Positions 25,601-34,698 of a DNA stretch of 64,000 nucleotides are shown here, one piece after another. The position numbers and the translations under genes were made by a program. Source of the DNA: Metellina segmentata. Its lineage: Eukaryota; Arthropoda; Arachnida; Araneae; Tetragnathidae. The notes beneath the pieces were generated by a model. The model saw nothing but the letters and a program-made list of their open reading frames with translations, had not been told where the DNA came from and ran no database searches. The stretch lies in assembly GCA_947359465.1 (NCBI GenBank), contig OX375873.1:87230978-87294977 (forward strand), written 5' to 3'. Numbering within the stretch: position 1 is the stretch's first letter; each line of letters starts with the position of its first letter.

Positions 25601-28600
25601 AGTTATGAAACGATGATAAATGCCCTCCTATTTTGTCATTGTAAGAGCCCTATATTGCTCAGTATGTGAAGCAAAAATCCTGACATGATAAAAATTTAAT
25701 ATGTATATCGTTATTAATATTACTACCTAAATATTGGAATTACAAATTTTTACTAGTTCAGTGCAAGTGTAATATGTATTAATTTAATTGTCTGAACTTC
25801 AACAAGCAGATTTTAATCTTATTAAATGTGAATATACCATATTGAAAAAAAAATTAAGAATTGAAATATTTTTAAAGTTTCAGATCCTGGTATTAAAAAT
25901 AACACTCTTACATCTTTTAAAATATTTTTAGAGTTTTGTAGAAAAAGAATTTTTGTTCTTATATTTGGGGTTCCCTTCAAAATAAAAGTTTGTCTTGTTT
26001 CCTGTTGAGTGATTATTTCCTCAAATTATAGTAGAAAACCAAATCCATAAAATGCAAAAACTTAAATTAAAAAATGATTTGTAAAATCGAGATAAAAATT
26101 AAAAAATTCGGCAATTTGTAAATTGTATTTTGGTTTTGCAAAATACAGTTGATTTTTAACAAGTTCAAAAAGAGAAATAATAGTAATTTTCATTTAAACA
26201 AAATTTTTAAAAATTTATATTAATAATTCGGAAGAAAAAAAATGTTCAAACATTTAATTTAGAAAACATTCAGAGTTTTGTGAGAGAAAAAAAACCCAAT
26301 CCTTTTACAAAGCAAAAAAAATCAAACTAATTTGTTTTTTAATATTTTTTGTTTATGGAAGCACAGTCCTAGATCTGGATTCGAACCACGTTCCGTGTTA
26401 CTCCAAATCCGTGCTTCTAACCACTATACCAAGTAACACGTGACATATTAAGTTTCTTTACAAATAAAAGCCATATATCGTAATTCTCAGATTCTTATAT
26501 CGATTAATCGTTTTTTTCGTGTATTCGAATAGTACTCGATACTTGAAAGTACTCGAATACTAAGTACTCGATACTCAAAAGTACTCGATTCTGCCCATCA
26601 CTAGAATTTAACTAACAAATGCCTCAAAAACTTTACTTCCCACTTGTGTTTTTTTAGCTAATAAAATCAGTCACCTCTTTCGTTTATTATTTTGAATCAA
26701 GCTGTTGTATACTTCCTTTAAGTGTTTATATTATGAGTGCTGTTAATCAGAACTGTTTATACATTACTCTTCCTGGCATTTAGATTTATGTCATGTGTGT
26801 TTACATTACTGTTTCCAGTATATAGTACATTCTAATAAGTTACAACTGGCTGTTGCAATCTTTTATCATATGCAGTAATTGACCCAGTTCCCTCTGAGCT
26901 AGGTGTAACCATTAGTGCTTAAATCCCCATGAGTGCAGAAAAATTAAAGCATTTGACCGCTTCTGTCATTTTTCTATGGTGTATTTACTTAGTTATAAAA
27001 ATGTAAGATTAATTGTGATTTAAATCAGTGATTTTAAAAAAAAATCATTTGATTAAAATCATGATTTTAATCGTTGATTTAAATCAAGTGATTTAAATCT
27101 TGACACCCTGGTAGGCATACCTGTATAAACAATTACAAATGCCACATCTGCTAGCATTTTTTATTGGTACATTTTTCTCTAGTTTCAATAGGATTAAAAG
27201 TTTCAAGAAAATAAGATAAAATGATTTGATGTCTTTGGATTGGTTATTGATTGATTGATTTTTATGGTACAAGGGTCAGGTTAGGGAAGAGCTCTCAAGA
27301 ACAGGGAGTTATTTGGGAACAGTCAGTTTACGAGCAGGAAGCCACTATAGAATAAGAAGCAGATTTAGAGCAAGGAACAGAAGAACATGTGTGAAGCAGA
27401 TTGAGGAAAAAATCAAGAACAGAAAACGTAGTCGAGAACTGTAGAATGAACAGTTGGGCTTCAAATTTAGTATTCATACACACAAGTTATAGCATAGGAA
27501 AGTGAAACTACTTTATTTTCAAAATTATAACTTTATTATGAAATATTAAAATTGGAATGGAAAAAAATGAATGCTTCTTTCAACAAAAAAGAGCAGAGAT
27601 CAGGATTTTGTGAAAATGAGAACAAGCTATTCCTGTTCCTTTCAAACAGATAATTTGCTGTTTTGGAGTTTTATGGAGCAAGGACCATATTCGGACAAGC
27701 TGTACCAAACACAAGATGTGAAGCAAAAATAAAGTGAATGGATAAAAAAGGGATTAGCGACCAGAGTAGTGGAATGAAAGAAAAAGAAGGCTTTGTATCA
27801 TGGGAGAATGACTCTTGTGTATACTAAAGACAGTAATTACATACATTTTTCATTACATACGTTTTCCCCCATTTCTATGTACAAGGAAAAAGTATTAGGG
27901 TAAAAAGTGACATTTTTTGTGTGTACATGTGTATGAAGTAGTTGGTATCTGAATGCCTCATTTTCTAATACATTCGTAATGAATATTCAAGTGCTTAGTG
28001 TACAGGATACTAATTTTTTTTAAGTCTGACCATAAAATTGAAGATATGTGGAAAGACTAAACCCTGATATCAAAATCTTACACAATGGTCTTTGGTTGGA
28101 TAAAATTTTGAACTTGCAGCCTTTTGATTGCAATATGTGCTGCTCTTATAACTGGGCTACCACGGCCTAAGATAAGAAATCAACACTTACAAGGGGTTAT
28201 GAAACACAGTCCCCCTCTGGCTGGAAAATAAAATATAAACGTGAAATGAAATATATGTATTTCATGGCTTTTGAAAGGTGATTAAACAATCAGTTAACAA
28301 GATAAAATACTGGCAAAATTGTTATTGATTATAAGAACACTGGGCTGAAACAAAATGTAGCATTAAAAAAAATTACATGTTTCAAGTAGCTACATTATTT
28401 TATATTTGAAAATGGAAAAGTAGAATATGATTGTTGTTTATTGGTTAGGAGTTTTTATGGAGAAAGGGCCATATTTAACCATGCTGTTTGTTGTATATTT
28501 TGATTGAAAGTTATTGAGATCAGTAAAGATACTTACTGACCACCAATGTCAACACTCATAGTTCCTAATATTTCGCAGGGAATTTTAAATTCTGCAAAAA

Positions 28601-29017
28601 CTGTACAATTATTTGAAGCATTTCCACCACGCTGCCATGCATGAGAGATACATCTAAATAAAAGCAATGTATTAAAAATGACGTTTGTATAACACAAATG
28701 GAAATTATATTTCACATGAATATAAAGTAATTAAATAGATTTCATTGATTTTATAAAATAAATCGTGAAATACAATGCAAATACCAATGGTTTTGTCCCT
28801 CCCCCTCTCAAGTGACTGAAGAAAATTATCTCCATTATGTTTTTCAAGATCGTCATAAATATCGGTAAACTCAGCATTTCTTTGAAATTGTAAACAAAAA
28901 GTATGGTGTGAATACTAACCTTTGATCACTATCTTCCTCAGGATAAGATCTGCAAAACATAACAATATCCAAACAACATAACCCAACGCAAAGAACTTTT
29001 TTCTGATCAGTCTCCAT
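13857..29017 (-). CDS. KHK: Ketohexokinase (fructokinase), complete six-exon gene
   Basis: KHK phosphorylates fructose at C1 with ATP in the cytosol, the entry step of fructose catabolism. Exons on -: 29017-28920, 28653-28537, 20066-19932, 19854-19782, 19154-18919 and 14121-13857. Each intron is GT-AG, phases are continuous, and the total is 924 nt (307 aa; the vertebrate enzyme is about 298). Exon 1 reads [19 protein letters not shown]. Exon 2 carries the sugar-binding [14 protein letters not shown]. Exon 3 has [11 protein letters not shown] and ends in [10 protein letters not shown]. Exon 5 contains VEVEKP and [11 protein letters not shown]. Exon 6 holds CAWGEEGA and the PfkB signature NTLGAGDTF, with the presumed catalytic Asp at residue 260, then [12 protein letters not shown]. 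Intron 2 (8.5 kb) is swollen by nested hATs and intron 5 (4.8 kb) by a solo LTR, SINEs and a mariner. Only one exon 3 is visible; vertebrates have a mutually exclusive 3a/3c pair. Confidence 0.96.
14359..14914. mobile_element. Solo LTR with 4-bp target duplication
   Basis: The element begins TGTACCATATGGTACC and ends GACGGTACA, so it has TG...CA ends. It is flanked on both sides by ATGT (14355-14358 and 14915-14918). An AATAAA lies near 14856. The 556-bp length, LTR-type ends and 4-bp duplication indicate a solo LTR left by LTR-LTR recombination. It lies in KHK intron 5. Long ORFs on both strands here (14215-14710) are fortuitous. Confidence 0.85.
15359..15807. repeat. Foldback/hairpin-rich MITE-like segment
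   Basis: There are two strong hairpins. The first has 17-bp arms CCCTTACCAACTTATAG at 15359-15375 and the complement at 15385-15401. The second has about 22-bp arms at 15566-15587 and 15591-15613 built on GGTACCCAG(T/C)TAACGGAAAAGT. The sequence around the second arm (TTAAGCTTGGYGGTTTTTTGGTACCCAGC) is repeated directly at about 15765-15807. This is the pattern of a rearranged foldback element. It lies in KHK intron 5. Confidence 0.6.
15842..16282 (+). mobile_element. tRNA-derived SINE with AAC-rich tail
   Basis: The 5' head has an A-box-like TAGCTCAGTAGAGCATTGGG and a B-box-like GGGTTGTGGGTTCTG, about 50 bp apart as in a tRNA-derived Pol III promoter. A roughly 350-bp unique body follows, ending in an (AAC)n tail at 16268-16282. 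No coding potential is supported. It is inserted in KHK intron 5 opposite to the gene. Confidence 0.7.
16436..16660 (+). mobile_element. tRNA-derived SINE, second family (copy 1)
   Basis: The head contains GGTTCGATTCC, a B-box core. The body runs ATTCCTCCCAGGACATAATTCTC...TGTGTCAGT...ACTTGATATTGTATGTCTTGTGTG...CATGGTCAAATGTGG and ends ATAAAACCCC. Two other copies with the same order of blocks lie at 48390-48655 and 49011-49150. Lies in KHK intron 5. Confidence 0.7.
16936..18590. mobile_element. Possible pogo/Tigger-like TIR element hosting a mariner
   Basis: The left end CAGTACAAAATCTGGAATCC at 16936 and the right end, which reads CAGTACAAAGTCCCAAATCC on -, ending at 18590, form an imperfect inverted pair. 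CAGT-starting ends with CCGGA blocks recall pogo/Tigger elements. The expected TA is present only on the right. Between them lies a dead mariner (17330-18308), which would make this a nested insertion. Moderate to low certainty. Confidence 0.4.
17330..18308 (+). pseudogene. Mariner transposase, inactive
   Basis: This should be a roughly 345-aa D,D34D enzyme. In order I see VVRFIRAEG, then a stop, then [11 protein letters not shown]. Next come [38 protein letters not shown] and SVHAII-like [17 protein letters not shown], then [10 protein letters not shown] and a stop. Downstream come NAAHN*ETL, the catalytic [23 protein letters not shown] with the third Asp, and a C terminus ending [11 protein letters not shown]. 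Several frameshifts and stops break it. It sits in KHK intron 5 on the strand opposite to KHK. No clean TIR pair was found. Confidence 0.88.
19583..19618. repeat. (TA)n microsatellite
   Basis: About 18 TA units in KHK intron 4. Confidence 0.95.
20215..20259. repeat. Near-perfect palindrome with hAT-type CAGCCCTG end
   Basis: The arms CTGTAGTGGAGGGTATAC and GTATACCCTCCACTGCAG flank a 4-base CGCC loop, followed by CCCTG. On - this starts CAGGGCTGCAGTGGAGGG, a hAT-type terminus. The same end with a longer neighbour lies at 54914-54957. It is about 150 bp inside KHK intron 2, upstream of exon 3. Confidence 0.75.
20471..20763. repeat. Tandem duplication, about 159 bp x 2
   Basis: The block beginning ATGAGTTAGTGACATGACAT at 20471 recurs at 20630 and continues nearly identically through CTACATAGTTTTTC. 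The high identity indicates a recent duplication inside the outer hAT. Confidence 0.9.
21043..21508. mobile_element. hAT-type MITE with internal 41-bp tandem duplication
   Basis: It starts CAGAGGTTCCCAAACTTATC and ends GGCACACACTTTGGGAG, an imperfect pair resembling the CAGNGGTTCCCAAACTT...AAAGTTTGGGAACCNCTG ends of hAT MITEs. The block GGTTCCCAAACTTATCCAAG through CGCTTAAGAGAA is duplicated head to tail at 21049-21128. A larger hAT inserted just after its right end. Confidence 0.65.
22979..23311 (+). mobile_element. tRNA-derived SINE, third family, with ATTACC tail
   Basis: The head has an A-box-like GGTATAGTGGTTAAGGTGTT and a B-box-like TTGAAATCC. The body runs through TGGTGCACCTTAAATCTG, GGGGTGCCAGCTCAGGTG, GTGGTTCAAAATTACGAGGT and GTTGCTTTAATATGACGTTA. 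The tail is AAATTACCATTACC. The same body makes up the composite tandem at 38.1-39.1 kb and minus-strand copies at 47.9, 55.4 and 56.2 kb. Confidence 0.8.
23470..24200 (+). pseudogene. Jockey-like non-LTR retrotransposon fragment (endonuclease-RT linker and RT)
   Basis: The 23482-23706 frame reads [14 protein letters not shown]...[11 protein letters not shown], like the region before the reverse transcriptase in jockey-type ORF2. The 23667-24005 frame gives a [16 protein letters not shown]...[10 protein letters not shown] segment, matching the GPDxI block at the start of RT. It continues through [19 protein letters not shown] to [11 protein letters not shown] (IPIPKPGK in active copies), and after a stop [12 protein letters not shown] resembles LFEKMVNxRL. 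Frameshifts and stops are frequent and no catalytic YADD box remains. It is nested within the inner hAT. Confidence 0.7.
26372..26450 (-). repeat. tRNA-like SINE head
   Basis: On - the sequence has TTGGTATAGTGGTTAGAAGC (A-box-like) and GTGGTTCGAATCC (perfect B box) at tRNA-like spacing. The T-stem and acceptor do not pair properly, so a functional tRNA is unlikely; it is better read as a SINE head. Confidence 0.5.
27119..28536. other. Remaining part of KHK intron 2
   Basis: No exon is visible, including no second exon-3-like sequence. Two copies of a short repeat (GTTTTTATGGAG.AAGGGCCATAT...) lie near 27665-27705 and 28448-28490. A tRNA-like head on - ends near 28172 (GCTACCACGGCC). It is otherwise AT-rich. 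Confidence 0.5.
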
Positions 29018-29235
29018 TTTCCTTGAGTTCTTTGCCAATTGACAATCTTATTTTTCTTCAGAAAAGCAGAATAATTAGTTTTGTAAACAAACGTTGAACA
29101 AGATAAACAAACAAAATCAAACCGGAAGCACGTGAGAAAATAGTCAAAACGCAAAACACTATTAAAATATCATGGCGCCATCTAGTGCTGAATAAAGTGG
29201 CTTTTCTGTTTCATTTATTCGAAATTGAACTTGAA

Positions 29236-29302
29236 GGGGCCGTGGTGGCCCTCTTGGAAGAGTAAAGGATTAGCAACCGGAGGGTTGCGAGTTTGAAACC
29301 AA
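29236..29302 (+). repeat. SINE head fragment near KHK 5' end
   Basis: GGGGCCGTGGTGGCCCTCTT followed by GGAAGAGTAAAGGATTAGCA and GGGTTGCGAGTTTGAAACC resembles the head of the SINE units at 38.1 and 38.6 kb. It is about 220 bp upstream of the KHK ATG. Confidence 0.5.
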
Positions 29303-30654
29303 TAAACACTGGGTATGCCAATATAAAGCAAGTGATTTTTATCAAAAGAACCATTGATTTAAATCAAAATTTTAAGTATCATTTTCTCTTTTCTATACTT
29401 CTATCTATGTTTAATTATATTGAAACCGCGAACAAGATGCTATTATGTTTAATAGTATTGAATAATATTGATATTTAATAATATTGATAATTAACAAAAT
29501 GCAAACTTTTTTGTTCAAGTATGTTCATAAAATCGATTGTACTCAATTCACCCCTATAGTTAAAAATGAAAATTATCCTTTCTTTGAAAAGACGATAAAT
29601 AATAGTATTTCGGATCGATCATAATTGCTAGACAATGCGTTTCTTTTAGGCCTTTGACCAACATGTGTCATTCAAAATCCTTTTGGTTCAACATGGGTTT
29701 TGTTTTAAAATATTTTATGTGACTATAAACTGCACGTGCACATGGTCAATTTTGAACCGTTCTTCATGTGATTGGGTGAAGATGTACAATATTTAATCAC
29801 TCACATTCTAAAAATTGAGACACCTTGAACTTGCATTATTTTTTAGAGATGTTCTTGTTATTGATTTGTTTTATAATCTGTTAAAGAAAAAAATAATAAA
29901 GATATCTAGCCACAACAAAAGGGTTTCATACAGTGTCAAGAAAGCATTCCAATTTTGAACATAAATCTTTATAAATGGTAATTTTAAAATCAAAGTAATC
30001 TAAGCTGCTTGCGAACCAGATGAAAAACATTACTTGTGCTAGGTATCTGTGACACTTGTATGTATTCTATCATGTAATTTACTTGTGAGTCCTATGTCGC
30101 GTTCTAATCTTACAAAAATTTACACAGATATATTTCATAAAAAAATATATTTATGTTATATATAATATATAGAGTTATGACGACCTGGGGAAACTATCCA
30201 AGGTAATTCGAGCTCTCTCTCATATCTCTAGCTTAATGCTATTTGTTTTAAAATTTGAAAATACCACGTGAAAGCTTAAAATGCACTCTTTCTTATTGTA
30301 TAATCATTTTTATAATTGGTTCATAAATAAATTCGATGTGAGGAAAAGTATAATTTCGCGAGTGTACAAATTGTTGATCCCGCAGAGGTAGTGGCCAAAC
30401 ATTGGCAGAGGAAACGGTGAAACAAGAGGTTGCATATTTAACTAATTCGTTTGCCAGATATCAAATTTATCCTAGCTACAATCACCATGGCAACGATTTT
30501 TTTTTTAATTTTCCGTTGAAACTCGCTGTGACGTCTGGCCCGGAGTCCAAAAAACTAAACTCGCTTTTAGGGAACAAGATCGCGAAAGTTTTTTAGTGAT
30601 GCGACTGACTAGTTTCGGGTGCATTATGTGTATAAGTAAAAAAAAAAGGAAAAT
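29303..30654. other. AT-rich upstream flank of KHK
   Basis: No gene is recognised. The stretch 30380-30600 is less AT-rich and runs into Helitron-like terminal repeats, so it may be Helitron-derived. Confidence 0.35.
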
Positions 30655-31045
30655 CACTTGCGAAAGGAATGTTGGTTTGCGAAGCAAATCAAATCGGATT
30701 GCGAAGCAATCACCAAGGTTTGTGAGCGTTAGCGAGCAGTGGGCGAAGCCCTCGCTGTGACGTCATGAACAGGAAAGTCAAATCAGGATTATACGAATTA
30801 TTAAGATAGTTTCGCCGTCGCTTAGGAGATTGACTCTGCAAAAGTAGTGTTGGTTTGCGAAGCAAACCAAATGGGATTGCGTGCTTAGGCGAGCAGGGGG
30901 CGTAGGTTTCGCCGTCGCAGGAGATTGATTCTGCATAAGGAGTGTTGGTTTGCGAAGCAAACCAAATGGGATTACATAGCAATCCCCGGGGGTTGGAGAG
31001 CAGAGACGAGCATGGGGCGGAGCACTCCAGTGTAACAAAAAATGT
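30655..31045 (+). mobile_element. Tandem Helitron-like 3' subterminal repeats
   Basis: The motif GTTGGTTTGCGAAGCAAA(C/T)C starts at 30671, 30849 and 30944, each followed by AAATSGGATTGC and a GCGAGCA-type hairpin. The blocks between them repeat TTTCGCCGTCGC...GGAGATTGAYTCTGCA. The same motif order (GGTTxGCGxAGCxAACCAAT...ATTGC...GGGGGTTGGCGAGC...GCGAGCAGGGGGCG) precedes the CTAG end of the Helitron at 40230. Ends here have decayed (no clean CTAG). Confidence 0.6.
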
Positions 31046-31376
31046 GAAACCCCAATTTAACATTAGGAGGTCTAATTTTCAAACATTTACAAATCGTTTA
31101 AAAATCCAATAAATGTGATTAACTTTTTTTATTTCCACCTGAAATTGTGTGTAGAATCCAAATTAGTGATAAAGATTGTGAATTCGTGCTGAAATTATCG
31201 GAGCAAGCACCCAATTGAATATATGGACAGCCCCTTAAACAAATTTTTAAGTATTGATATTTGTAGAAAACATTAATTCCCATTGATTACTACCTTCCGT
31301 TTTGTTCTGAGATGGGGTGAGTCGCTTTTTTTTTTTAAGCTTTACGTACTGGAAACATGTTTAACCACAAAAATAT

Positions 31377-31612
31377 TACGGACACCCATACAACGGACCG
31401 GTGCACACATCTGATTTATTAAACGTACGGCGCCGCTGCGGCACCGTACAGGAGATCAGATAGTGTAGTGCACACATACATCTGGTGACATTGCGGCGAC
31501 GTACGTCCACATTGCGTGCAAATTGTGCCGCAGTTCCCCACGTCGCCGGTGCGCACACTCCTCCGGTTCTCTCATTACATTGTTCTCTATTGAGCGGTGC
31601 AAATCCCATGAT
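31377..31612. repeat. GC-rich MITE-like segment
   Basis: This is locally GC-rich, with repeated GTGCACACAT/GTGCGCACAC and GCGGCACCGTAC/GTGCCGCAG motifs in both orientations. The style recalls Harbinger-type MITEs, but I could not define matching termini or a target duplication. Confidence 0.35.
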
Positions 31613-31764
31613 TTTTATATTAAATGCAACTTGTTATTTTACATAAATGATTGATATTTTGGTAGTTATGGCGGTAAGAAGTAATTAAAACGTTACCAGG
31701 ACTTTTTCGTAAATCCACAAAAGATGTATAAAGTCTTAAGTTTTGTAAGTCTTAAATCAGTAAC

Positions 31765-31990
31765 CCGACATTAGTAGGGGGATAATACACAGAAGATACT
31801 GGACCACAGAAGATTGCAGATTATGGGGAGGGAGAGCGGAGGGAATTGCTAAGCGCACTCTCTTGCGGGTGGGGGAAAGGAATAGTTTCCGGGTTCCTTG
31901 ACTACCTTTTCAAGATGGACGCCGTTTGATAAGGATTCGCCTTGCCACCGAACCATACTGTGCCGATCGTCTCGAAGATGAATGATTTCT
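31765..31990 (+). repeat. Dispersed repeat, inverted partner at 46.7-46.96 kb
   Basis: The order is CGACATTAGTAGGGGGATAA, GGACCACAGAAGATT, GGGAGGGAGAGCGGAGGGAA, CACTCTCTTGCGGGTGGGGG, then TTCCTTGACTACCTTTTCAA and a GGACGCCGTTT-AAGGATTCG block. The same series appears in reverse complement at 46730-46955. Confidence 0.8.
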
Positions 31991-32432
31991 GTATCTCATT
32001 GGTTAGTGGTGTTTGTCATGAGCAAATTAGGTACCCATAACACATATCCTCACTCTCTTCCCCATGCATCTCATAGACCAGTGAAGGCGAACATTTGACA
32101 CGCGTGTCAAAGGTGACATGCATTTAAAGTACCAGCATATTGTAAACTCGTTACTTGACCCATTCGGCGAAAGAGTTCTTTAATTTTGGAGCCTGGACCA
32201 GACAATTGAAATAATTAAGCATCCGGATATAGTAGTCTACAGTGCTTTGGAATTAAATGGTTTCCAATAGATGCAACTGGATGATTTGGATATGGCAACT
32301 TGTATAATTTCAAGACAACATCTGGTCTTCAGTGTTTTTCGACTTGAGAATCTGGAAAGAAATCGATTAAAGAGTGCCACTACGAACAGGAAATTTGGAG
32401 TGCTTTGAAACCATTACCGGCATTTTTAGCAC

Positions 32433-32790
32433 TGTAACGTAGTGGGTATAGTTTACGTGGCGAGTGGCTTGAAGGCAATTAAAACGACATTTAAAAATAC
32501 AGCACATTTAATTAATTATTGAATATATACATATAAGTTAAGGCTATTTCGAGGCTAATAAATAGTATGAACAAATAGGGTTTCAGTCCCGCGGCTTCAT
32601 AGGAGCAGAGTCGTTCTGCATCCGTTCACGTTCATGCGTTCCACGATTCTCTCACTTCACCGAGAGAAGACCCCACACGTTCTTCCGAAACCACTACAGT
32701 TCAAAGACAAGGAGATACCCCCATCGTGTCATAAATTCAAGGACCACCATGAAAGCTGTGGTCATAAAGACCCCCTACGACGACGCTACA
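32433..32790 (-). repeat. 3' LTR of the minus-strand retrotransposon
   Basis: 358 bp, reading TGTAGCGTCGTCGTAGGGGG to GTTACA on -. It shares the block from TGTAGCG to CTGAAACCCTATTT with the other LTR, but the remaining part (after the shared block on -) is unrelated in sequence. Confidence 0.8.
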
Positions 32791-33643
32791 GCCCTTTTTT
32801 AGACAAAATTGTTTCTAGGAGATCAGAAAAAAGTTTCAGCTATATGCCAATGCAATCCACAACTAATGTTCCTGAAACACATGTATTTTCACAGCACAAA
32901 GTATCTCTGTCATATAAGGTTGCGACATTTCACATAACTTTAACATTTGAAAACCTATTAGAATTAAATAAATAACCTACGGATAAACAATTTTTTAAAA
33001 ACTACCCAGTGCAGTTACCTGTAAGGATTACATTTAAATCTATCATCACACACTTATATGTGTAAAATTTCATGAGTAAACTAAAAATTAGACACGTAGC
33101 CTATCTCTTTGACACAAAACATGCAGTTATGGCAATAGATAATCAAATGTAAGACAACACATAAAATAAACTAACAAGGCCTATAAAACATTAATGCCTT
33201 GCATTAAAATCCAATATGACACAATTACTCAGTTAACAAAGAACTAAGCAAACAAGGAATAATATACACAACTACTTATTAATCAAGAAAATTATTTCTC
33301 AAATATTTCTTTAACATATAACACAATTATCATTCATATTGCATAATCATATTTTCCAACCATTATATATGAAAACTATTCATAAACCTTAACACAAAAG
33401 GACTTAATTAAATTTATTTATTTATTTATTATTTTTTTACAACATAATTGAAACATCCGAAAACCAATACCTTTAGGTACGGACACTTTCAATACAAAAT
33501 CAATTTCAACTCCACACATTAACTATCCTGTAAGATCAAAAAATAAAAGTTCTGTGGGCGAAAATCCCAAACGACTAAATATTTTTGATAGGATTCCTGA
33601 ATCGGAAACTGAATCTATTTCAATCATCGCAATTTCATGATAC

Positions 33644-34637
33644 TGTGACGAAGTCTGTGGCGAGGGAAGAAAAAAAAAACAAGCATTCGGCGGAGAAACT
33701 GCCAAGAGCTCAAGCCAGACGCTGAGAGGTCACGCCGCGTATGAACTCAAACCGCTAGACCGCGAGAGTTACCGAGCTGGCGTTGGTTCGAGGGATTGAA
33801 TTTCGACCGAAACGGAGCGAAGGATCTTTGTCGCGATGCCGACGAGACACCGGGGCAGTAGTTCATTTCCGCTGCTTCCACATCATCACAAGAAACCGTG
33901 GATGCTTTTCGTTCGGGCCGCCGTCCGCTAATGAAGCTACCGGCGAAAGAGAAAAATCAACCGTTTTTGAACAGCCAACCGCGAGACGACAAGTGTGTGG
34001 AATGAAAGAGAGGGGAGGGGGGCAACAACCCCCTGGAACTTTTGGAGTCGAGGGAGGTTTTTGGAAGAAGAGAGGGAGAAGACCGAGGGATCAAAGTGAT
34101 CCGGCTGAAGTTAAACCGTTCTCGGTTTTTTTGGTCCGATACCCCGTCTCTGGAGACGTGCCGAGTCGCGACAGCTGTTCGTGGACTCAGAACGGATTGC
34201 CCAAACAGGGATTCCGTCTAGCAGACGCGAAAAGAGCTCAAGCCTGAGCTGCTACTGTGCTGCATTGCACTACCTATCGAACGTATTGCCCAAACTGGGA
34301 TTTTGTATATTAGACGGGGGGAAAGCTCGACCCTGAGCTGCCGTTTTGCTGACTTCGTACACGCGTGCGAGAACTTTTGGAGAAGCTCACCCGAGCTAGA
34401 AAACATTTACTCAACCGAGTAACGTCTGGAAAAGGGCTCACCCGAGTCGGATAATCCAAATCGGAGTTCTGCGAAAAGGACAATTTACCATTTCGGTAGA
34501 GACTCTACCAGTCTGTAAAACGCCACCTACCAAATTCCGTCAAGGTTATTCCTTAACTTTAAATAAACACATATTAATCAAGACCATTGCGAACATTCTT
34601 ATGTAGTAGATGACGCTTCCATCCCTAAGACGTCACA
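33644..34637. mobile_element. Solo LTR nested in the Gypsy-like element
   Basis: It begins TGTGACGAAGTCTG and ends AAGACGTCACA, giving TG...CA with short inverted TGTGACG/CGTCACA tips. It is flanked by ATAC on both sides (33640-33643 and 34638-34641). The length is 994 bp. It is far more GC-rich than its host. The 154-codon ORF at 33783-34247 lies wholly inside the LTR and is not regarded as a gene. Confidence 0.88.
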
Positions 34638-34698
34638 ATACCTTCCTACTATACACATGTCCGTTATGAAATGCGCGATACGCTTTTCAACTTCATTC

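Larger units (their letters stand above)
21517..26603. mobile_element. 5.1-kb hAT element with perfect 8-bp target duplication, nested in another hAT
   Basis: The left end is TAGTGATGGGAGTATTCGAG and the right end reads CCCATCACTA, with GAGTAC/GTACTC blocks next to both. The flanks are GAATTTAA on both sides (21509-21516 and 26604-26611). The first 350 bp and the last 90 bp contain many AGTACTC/GAGTACT repeats, likely transposase-binding sites. No intact transposase is visible. The interior holds a SINE (22979-23311) and a non-LTR retrotransposon remnant (23470-24200). Confidence 0.9.
20287..27110. mobile_element. 6.8-kb hAT element with perfect 8-bp target duplication
   Basis: The element starts CAGGGTGTAAAAAAATCATG and ends TTGACACCCTG; the termini CAGGGTGT / ACACCCTG are inverted. 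Both flanks are GTAGGCAT (20279-20286 and 27111-27118), an 8-bp duplication typical of hAT. Both subterminal regions are crowded with GATTTAAATC-type palindromes (20320-20400 and 27015-27095), likely transposase-binding repeats. No intact transposase is visible; the inside is occupied by a tandem duplication, a hAT MITE, a second large hAT, a SINE and a non-LTR fragment. It inflates KHK intron 2. Confidence 0.9.

Noticed and set aside
26372..26450. tRNA gene on -
   Set aside because: A and B boxes are present but T-stem and acceptor pairing fail; a SINE head fits better. The same applies to 46209-46283 and 46612-46680.
19782..28536. A second, alternative KHK exon 3
   Set aside because: I read introns 2 and 3 for a FxxxDF...SRTI-like exon with splice sites and found none outside 20066-19932.
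28915..29154. 79-codon minus ORF MRFDYFLTCF...
   Set aside because: It overlaps KHK exon 1 in a different frame; the METDQKK frame gives the KHK N terminus and joins exon 2 in phase.
33783..34247. 154-codon ORF on +
   Set aside because: It lies entirely inside a solo LTR with clear ends and target duplication; no protein motif is visible.
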